37,733 bases of DNA from Hofstenia miamia. Taxonomy: Eukaryota; Xenacoelomorpha; Acoela. The notes beneath the pieces were generated by a model. That model made no database searches and was not told the origin of the DNA. It worked only from the letters and a program-made list of their open reading frames with translations. The DNA lies in the NCBI GenBank assembly GCA_004352715.1, contig SCFE01000098.1:458000-495732 (forward strand), in the 5' to 3' direction. The translations under genes and the position numbers were made by a program. Below, piece after piece: positions 32,401-37,733 of this stretch (the stretch's first letter is position 1; the number at the start of each line of letters is the position of its first letter).

Positions 32401-34933
32401 GATATTCCATCATGGTTGGGAATGATTAGTCTATAAAATGTTGAAATTTGACCTAGTTCTGTTTAAAACTGGCGTATTTTCAAGCAAAGTCATTATGAAA
32501 AATAATCCATTTGTAGAGAAAACAGTTCTTTTTTACTTAATAGGGAAAAATGATAAATTTCTTCATTAATATATTTATAAAGTTTCTTATTAAAAATACA
32601 GCATTGTGGTCGAAAATGAGTAAAAATAAGAACCTATCAAGCTAAACACAATTTTCCTTGTTCTTATGAAAAAAGGAAAGTGTATATGAAAATGCATTTC
32701 TATTTTCTCATTTAATTGGTTATATACTACACTAATAATATTGTAATAAAAAGTAGGAATTTTGCATTACAGACTTCTTAATATTAACCTGAAATTTCAT
32801 TTGTGTTATTAATAATTTTCTTGTTTCAATTGCTTTTTCGATAATTATTACCAATTTTTCATACTGATTATTATGATTTGGAGCACAATGCGTTAAAATA
32901 AAAGATGAACTCTATTCCTTGAAACATGACTATGCTATTCACAGTATGTGCTATTTTTGAAGCAAAAGACAATGTTCCAAGACATTGAAGTTTGTGTTTA
33001 GATAAATAATCCCATAAAGCATTCTCATTGCTTTAAACATCAACAAAAATATTAAATTACACCCCAAATAACAAAATATTGATTTAATTTTTAATTAAAT
33101 TGCAATTTTTAGATTCCATCTATGGGCAATTTTTCAAAACACAGTGAAAAATACCTGAATTCTAGAGAGAATGAATCGCATGTAAAGTCGAAAAATAATT
33201 ATATATTATCTGTTGACTGCAACTAGTCTTTCCTGAAAATATGAATGATCAAGCTTAACAGATTCAATAACAGAAACTAAAGGATACAATTTTAGTAAAT
33301 GTGTTTTACCATATTTCTTACTGAATTTATATTCTTAGAGGGGTGGGGCGAGAAATTCCCCCTGTTCCCCAGGAGCTGCGCCAGCGGCCAGAACCTTGCT
33401 GCTTTTTAACTTTCTCCTACATTTATTTCCTTGTAGGTTCTTCTTTCATTTATCTAGTCTTCATGTTTTATTGTGCCTTCTTTTCCAATTTCCCTATACT
33501 TTCTCAGCATTTCAGCTTTAGCAACTAAACTTTGCATAAGCTATTTTCTTGCAGTTTCTATAGTCTTCCCCACCTCTATTCTACATCTCTCCTGTACTGC
33601 CTTACTTGTACTGATCTTTCCTATTTGCTGCCTCTTTAACTCAATTCGCATTTGCCATGCTGACTTTCTATCTCTCTAAGCTTAATCTTTTTTTCTTCTT
33701 CATGTCCATGCCTACGTTCTTCAGGCTTCCCAAGTACATATTAACGTCTGCGACACTTTTGGCATCTGTTATTCCTATTTTTTTTTACCTTGGCTGTCTC
33801 TAATGCTAGCTTGCTATTCTTAACTCCGCTTGAGGCTGGCAACCTATTTTCTCATCCATTTCTGCATGCATGATATGTTGGACATATATACAATAGCAGG
33901 GGTCTCACCAATTAAAGGTTCATGCCCCCTCATTTTCTGCTTTGGATTAATCTGTAGCAAATGTGTTCTGAAGAAAACAACATGTGATTTTCCATTATAT
34001 TACGAAAAAGATAATTTGACATAATTGAATCTGTAAAATTAGCAGTATTTAAATACTTGTTCCTCTTTCATGATTTTAGTCAAACTAAGACGCCCAAGAA
34101 TTACACATCAAAATTTTGTTTTTGTTCTGAAAAATAGTTCATTGGTTGAGGAATTCGATAAAATGATGGTACAATAAAAGATAAGCAGTGGAATTTTTTT
34201 TACACATTAATTAGCAAGTTTTCAAGTTGAAACTAAACGCCTATGGTCTCCTAGCAGCAAACCTGGTGACAAGGATGAGTTTTTGTTGCTACACTAATAG
34301 CAATATCAAGGAGTTATACGTTGTAATTTTGATGGTCCATTAGTTGCATAAAGATAGTTTTATCATTAGAAGTGTTGAACTTTATAATTCCAAAATTTTT
34401 AATGCATTCCTAAAAGCAGAATAATAAATTGCTTATATTGTGGAAGTGCCATTGCTACTCTTAAATATTGCTAATATGTTATATGTCATAAATACTATGT
34501 TATAGCTTACCATTGCGAACAAATCGCATAATTAATATTGAGGTCAGGCCAGCTTTCAAAATTAAAGAAAATTCTAAAATATTAAGAATTGATTGATCAT
34601 TAAATATATGAAATAATTGAAGTTTAATCTTCCTACATAATTTGATTTCTTATAGTAAATTATATATATTTAAATATAAAAGACTGTTTAACATTAATTT
34701 ATTACTGAGTGAACACCCGTACCTGCTGCACATGCAAAGTAATTTTTTGGACAAGTGTGTGTGCAGTTTAATTTTTCATCAATTTCATTGAGACAGTCAT
34801 ATCTTTTGTCGCAGATTTTTTCACTCTTTATACAGAATTCTTCATCTGGACATAAAAATGTTTTTCCATCACACCCGCATTCATCCGGACTAGCTTCCCC
34901 GTAAGGTATGCAGTCAGGTATGCCATCGCAAAT
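27753..34933 (-). CDS. Gene A: LDLa-repeat rhodopsin-like G protein-coupled receptor (exons 2-5; first exon not found)
   Basis: Joined minus-strand exons 34933-34723, 31734-31241-side excluded: exon 3 is 32227-31734, exon 4 is 30208-30145 and exon 5 is 29479-27753. The sum is 2,496 nt, exactly 832 codons with the stop. Phases agree at every junction (1, 0, 1). The product is an extracellular chain of the second half of one LDLa and nine further modules, a linker of about 80 residues, and a class A seven-helix domain. LDLa receptors of this family include GRL101 of molluscs and relaxin receptors, but no leucine-rich repeats are visible here, so the architecture is LDLa-7TM. It should sit in the plasma membrane and signal through G proteins; the ligand is unknown. 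A signal-peptide exon like that of gene B is expected to the right but was not found before 37,733. Confidence 0.85.
29480..30144 (-). other. Gene A intron 4
   Basis: 665-bp AT-rich GT-AG intron. No other feature seen. Confidence 0.7.
30145..30208 (-). CDS. Gene A exon 4: 64-nt exon completing an LDLa module
   Basis: The acceptor ACTTTTAG precedes 30208 and the donor CCTA|GTATAT follows 30145. The exon reads 'DQVCNAFKNCIDGSDENNC' plus two residues, i.e. the last three cysteines and the Ca2+-binding D-G-S-D-E of an LDLa. Exon 3 ends 'FRCDFGYRCIAK', exactly the missing first half. It enters in phase 0 and leaves in phase 1, which fits exon 5. It is too short to be found by open-frame length and must be spliced from a GC donor at exon 3. 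Confidence 0.85.
30209..31733 (-). other. Gene A intron 3 (probable GC-AG)
   Basis: 1,525-bp intron starting GCAAGT and ending TTTTAG. It contains a TA-rich microsatellite at 30389-30417. Between about 30,470 and 31,010 it has a patch of more complex sequence that looks like a decayed repeat, but I cannot assign it. Confidence 0.65.
30389..30417. repeat. TA microsatellite with one interruption
   Basis: TA run broken once by G at 30405. Confidence 0.9.
31734..32227 (-). CDS. Gene A exon 3: LDLa modules
   Basis: The acceptor TCATTTAG precedes 32227, and the exon enters in phase 1. With its end at 31734 it is 494 nt, the same as gene B exon 3, and leaves in phase 0. The donor is AAA|GCAAGT, a GC-type donor with otherwise ideal downstream bases; gene B has GAG|GTAAAT at the same place. 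A competing GT donor four bases further (31729) would give a phase 1 end. The exon completes one LDLa ('EDCISAKFVCDKY...DGSDETC'), adds four more and starts another. Confidence 0.85.
32228..34722 (-). other. Gene A intron 2
   Basis: 2,495-bp intron against 425 bp in gene B. Part of the excess is the minus-strand LINE fragment at 33350-33875. The rest is AT-rich with no feature seen. Confidence 0.65.
33350..33875 (-). pseudogene. LINE fragment, pre-RT coding region, inverted relative to 37.1-37.7 kb
   Basis: The reverse complement aligns with 37,190-37,710 along most of its length, e.g. 'GGTTGCCAG', 'AATGTAGGCATGGACAT', 'AGGCAGCAAATAGG', 'AAGATCAG(T/G)ACAAGTAAGGC' and 'AAGGTTCTGG'. It has many frame breaks. 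A GC-rich tail of about 50 bp at 33,340-33,390 is not shared. Open frames on the plus strand here are antisense shadows. Confidence 0.8.
34723..34933 (-). CDS. Gene A exon 2: LDLa modules
   Basis: The acceptor ATCTTAG precedes 34933, and the donor GCAG|GTACGG follows 34723. It is 211 nt, phase 0 in and phase 1 out, as in gene B exon 2. It begins mid-module with 'ICDGIPDC', then holds one complete LDLa ('GCDGKTFLC' to 'EKLNC') and half of the next ('CPKNYFACAA'). The reading frame at its start requires an upstream exon ending in half an LDLa. Confidence 0.87.
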
Positions 34934-36119
34934 CTAAGATGTGTCCTTAGTATTTTTAACACTCAGGGTGAACTTTGCAAATTAATATCATAATTTCACT
35001 AAGAGTTGGGAGAATATTAGAACCAATTCAAATTGTATATTTCTCAGTAAAAATATATAATAATAATAAGTTTGTATTATCTCTAAAAAATTTTTAGCCC
35101 GCGATTGTCTCCAAAAGTGAATTTTCTAAACTTTTGTAATTTTTTAAATTATATTTTGATTATCTAATGTTTCCAAGTAATAGAGACTATTCTATGAAAA
35201 TTAGTATAAGAAATATTTCTACAAATAAATTTGTGATCAGGAATTTAATTATAGTAAATTTTCAAAAAATGATGTTGATTTTTGGAAATTTTTGTGCTTT
35301 GATAAGATTTCATTTGTATATGATATAGCAGAGATAAAATAACATACTTCTCCTTGTCAATAGCAATTTCGGTAATGTTTTTAATTAACAATTAACCTTG
35401 AACTGCCTTAGTATGGAATATCCTTCTATATATCAAGATATACTCAGAGTTCTTTGTTGGGCTCAAAACTTTATAAATTCTTGAATATTAGGTATGGAGT
35501 GAATTCTTGTTCTTTTCATCAACTTCAGCCACAGCAATGCGCTTTAGTAGAACTATTCAACATTTCATTAATGCATGTTTCCCAATAGACCTGTCTATGC
35601 CTTAAGATTTGCTCATAGGTTTGGAGAAAGAGCTTTGTAAATGTGGAAAAACGGTTTGTTCTTTAAAATGGACTATACGTACTTCAAGGTTAAAGGATTT
35701 CAATCCTAAATCGCATCTTTTGTAGTCGAATGAATAAATATAATTGAATAGTTGTCCATACAAAAATCAGACGTTAAAATATATACAACAGGATCCTTTT
35801 GTTTTATTGAATTTCCTATTGTGATGACATTCCCTGCATGATCTTCTTGAAATAACTTGGAAGGAAGATAATGAATTATGTGCCCTTTATATTAATTTGC
35901 TACTGTTTGGATGGTAGATAGCTAAAAATAGTTTTGTGGCTCTGAATACGACACTGTCAGTCTTTATGTAGCAGGTATTGACCTATTTCAAAATGCTTTA
36001 TATGCTTAGTTATGATAGTGGAGATTTAGCATTAACAATGCTTAATAATCTATAAATTATTTCAGTCAAAAGAATATAGATTTTAGTCTAATATGCTTGC
36101 AGAATTGTAAATTTTGATA
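34934..36119. other. Stretch right of gene A exon 2, no exon found
   Basis: I searched the minus strand for a counterpart of gene B exon 1 (signal peptide and first LDLa modules) and found none. The right half may include unrecognisably decayed 5' parts of the LINE remnant that follows. Confidence 0.4.
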
Positions 36120-36460
36120 AGCGTGATGTTCCCTCTAGTAAGGATACAAAAAGAGTCAATAATGTAAATATTTTGGGTATAGTTTTTAATGAAGAGTTAA
36201 CATATTAATGAACCTACTAAAATGGCAACTCAGAAACTTTCGTCATTTTTAAACTGAAAATATTGCATTTTAATAAAAAGAACCTAATATTGTGTATAAG
36301 TTTTTCGTTGCTTCAAAATTTAAATATTGTTGTTCAGTTTAGGGTGGCAATTCACATTATTGAAATCACTGGATAAAGTTTGAAAAAAGGCTGTCAGTAT
36401 GAAAATAATTTCTTATTACGTTTCTGATGAAAAACTTTATTATAAAGTTAATGAAAATCG
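36120..36460 (+). pseudogene. Decayed LINE reverse transcriptase remnant
   Basis: Several frames give late-RT blocks in the right order: 'VNNVNILGIVFNEELTY' (compare the usual v-k-L-G-v-x-i-D-x-x-L-t), then 'MATQKLSSF', then 'SKFKYCC' (compare S-x-L-x-Y-C). Stops and frame changes occur throughout. It lies just upstream of a different LINE fragment and may not belong to the same copy. Confidence 0.55.
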
Positions 36461-37053
36461 AAAAAATCATGTTTTGTACAGTAGTATTTCTAAAAGAACG
36501 GGTTATGCGATGAACGCCCTTCGAACGAATTTAATATTTTCATTTTCATTTCTAGATGTTATCTATCTAAAATAATGATTTCTTATTTATTTATTTGTAT
36601 AAATATGCTATTGATGTATTTTGTAAATAAGCTCGTGCACAGTTCAATATCTTGAAGAAGTCAAGTGATGATGATGTATATTCAGAAGTCTAATTTCTAT
36701 CATGGATACAGAGAGATGGACTTGAGAAGTTAACACAGAATGAACACAAGGTTGAGGATATAACTTGATTTGGAAAAAGAGCTAGAAAAGAGGAGATGAA
36801 GATACTATGTGATTTAATAATATTAACAAGCAAGGTCATTGATGCAAGACGCCAGATATAATTGCGATACAGAAAAAATGAATAATAGTTGCCCAAAACA
36901 GTGCGAAATGGAAAAATGTAGAAAGCTCTTAATAAAAGCTCTTTTACTCTTGGTAACAGCTTAGTTTCCTGACCTGAGAGCCCCCACTAACCTGAAGTGG
37001 TAAGCTCTAATAATATACTTTTGAATACAATAACAGCAGTCATAAAGTCATAA
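36461..37053. other. Non-coding stretch
   Basis: No supported gene. An open frame on the minus strand at 36690-36896 has no recognisable domain. Confidence 0.4.
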
Positions 37054-37092
37054 TAATAATTAAAATCATAATAATAATAATAATAATAATAA
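37054..37092. repeat. AAT/TAA trinucleotide microsatellite
   Basis: Runs of AATAAT with one interruption, immediately 5' of the open LINE frame. Confidence 0.93.
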
Positions 37093-37733
37093 GATGAAGT
37101 GATAGACGTTGAGGCACAATTGGCAGAAGAAGCAGAACCAGTGGACGCAGAAACTGAAGCAGCAATCAAGGAAAAGATGAAGGAAGAAATAGATGAGAGA
37201 ACTAGGTTGCCAGTTCCAAGAGGAGTTAAGAAAAGCAAGCTAGCAGTAGAGACAGCAAAGGTCAATAAAGTGTTGGAGAGGATAGATGCTAGGAGTGTCA
37301 CAGAGATAAATAGCTTAGTGTATGCAGGCGCATGGGAAGTGCTAAAGAATGTAGGCATGGACATAAAGAAGAAAAGACGACAAGAAAATAAGGGAGACAG
37401 CAAGCCAGCATGGGAGAGAAGAATTGAGAATAAAGTGGCAAAGATTAGGCAGCAAATAGGGAAGATCAGGACAAGTAAGGCAGTGCAGGACAGATGCACG
37501 GTAGGTAAAGGGAAGACAATAGAAACTGCAGGAGAAGAGCTAAAGCAGAGATTAGTTGCAGAAGCTGAGAAACTAAGAAAATATAGGGCAAGGGCGAAGC
37601 AGGCAAGAGACAATATGAAGTTTGAGCCTCAAGAAGGAAGATTCTACAAAGAACTAGATGCAGGAGAAAAGGCTACAGCTACAGCAGGCGAAGATGCAGT
37701 AAGGTTCTGGGAGAATATATGGGGAAGTGCGGG
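37093..37733 (+). CDS. LINE ORF fragment: region N-terminal to the reverse transcriptase, open to the window edge
   Basis: A plus-strand frame from 37093 stays open for 213 codons to the right edge. It is preceded by a stop inside the microsatellite, so it is probably 5'-truncated; the first ATG is about 75 bases in. The product is Lys/Glu/Arg-rich and helical: 'TEINSLVYAGAWEVLKNVG', 'KPAWERRIENKVAKIRQQIG', 'AEKLRKYRARAKQARDN' and finally 'AVRFWENIWG'. From memory of such families, I-x-x-L-I/V-Y-A, W-x-x-R-I-x-x-x-I-x-x-L-R and F-W-x-x-I-W motifs precede the RT in a LINE group common in corals, cephalopods and other invertebrates. The minus-strand 208-residue open frame over the same bases is its shadow. 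Confidence 0.72.

Noticed and set aside
36987-37613. 208-residue minus-strand open frame
   Set aside because: It is the antisense shadow of a better LINE frame on the plus strand; its similarity to a plus-strand frame at 33.47-33.68 kb only reflects the inverted LINE copy there.
1-37733. CRISPR arrays, operons, tRNA or rRNA genes
   Set aside because: None seen; the DNA is eukaryotic, and repeats are mobile elements or microsatellites.

Overview
The window looks like an AT-rich invertebrate animal genome scaffold. It has introns with GT-AG (and one probable GC-AG) splice sites, secreted LDL-receptor class A (LDLa) modules, a rhodopsin-like seven-helix receptor, LINE, Ty3/gypsy, hAT and mariner-type remnants, TA microsatellites and N-filled gaps. 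I cannot name the phylum. LDLa-bearing rhodopsin-family receptors (GRL101, relaxin-receptor-like) occur in several invertebrate groups, and nothing here decides among them.

Host genes, both on the minus strand. At the right (27,753-34,933) is most of a receptor gene, called gene A here. Exons 2, 3, 4 and 5 join in phase into 831 residues: nine complete LDLa modules plus the second half of a tenth, followed by seven membrane helices. Its first exon was not found and should lie beyond the right edge. Exon 4 is only 64 nt long and was found by reading the strand directly. It completes an LDLa module and implies a GC-AG intron. At the left (1,618-3,567) are exons 1-3 of a close tandem paralogue, gene B: signal peptide plus LDLa modules. 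Exons 2 and 3 have identical lengths in both genes (211 and 494 nt). The expected receptor exon of B would lie beyond the left edge.

Between the genes lies about 24 kb of mobile DNA: a mariner-like fragment (4.56-4.89 kb); a pair of inverted approximately 0.45-kb arms around a 1-kb gap (8.83-10.76 kb); a decayed hAT transposase end (10.9-11.5 kb); and a broken Ty3/gypsy element (11.9-26.2 kb) with 5' LTR, PBS, gag zinc knuckle, protease, RT, RNase H, integrase ends, a third ORF region, PPT and 3' LTR. That element was invaded repeatedly. Three solo LTRs of one family, each with its own 4-bp target duplication, sit in the 5' LTR, in pol and in the 3' LTR. A 169-bp MITE with perfect 18-bp ends sits in gag. 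A GC-rich palindrome-bearing foldback element sits in the 3' LTR.

Other non-LTR retrotransposon pieces lie at 1-548, 33.35-33.88 (minus), 36.12-36.46 and 37.09-37.73 kb. Seven N-runs interrupt the window. Four of them are flanked by identical direct copies of sequence, the signature of unresolved contig overlaps, so lengths near those gaps are not reliable.
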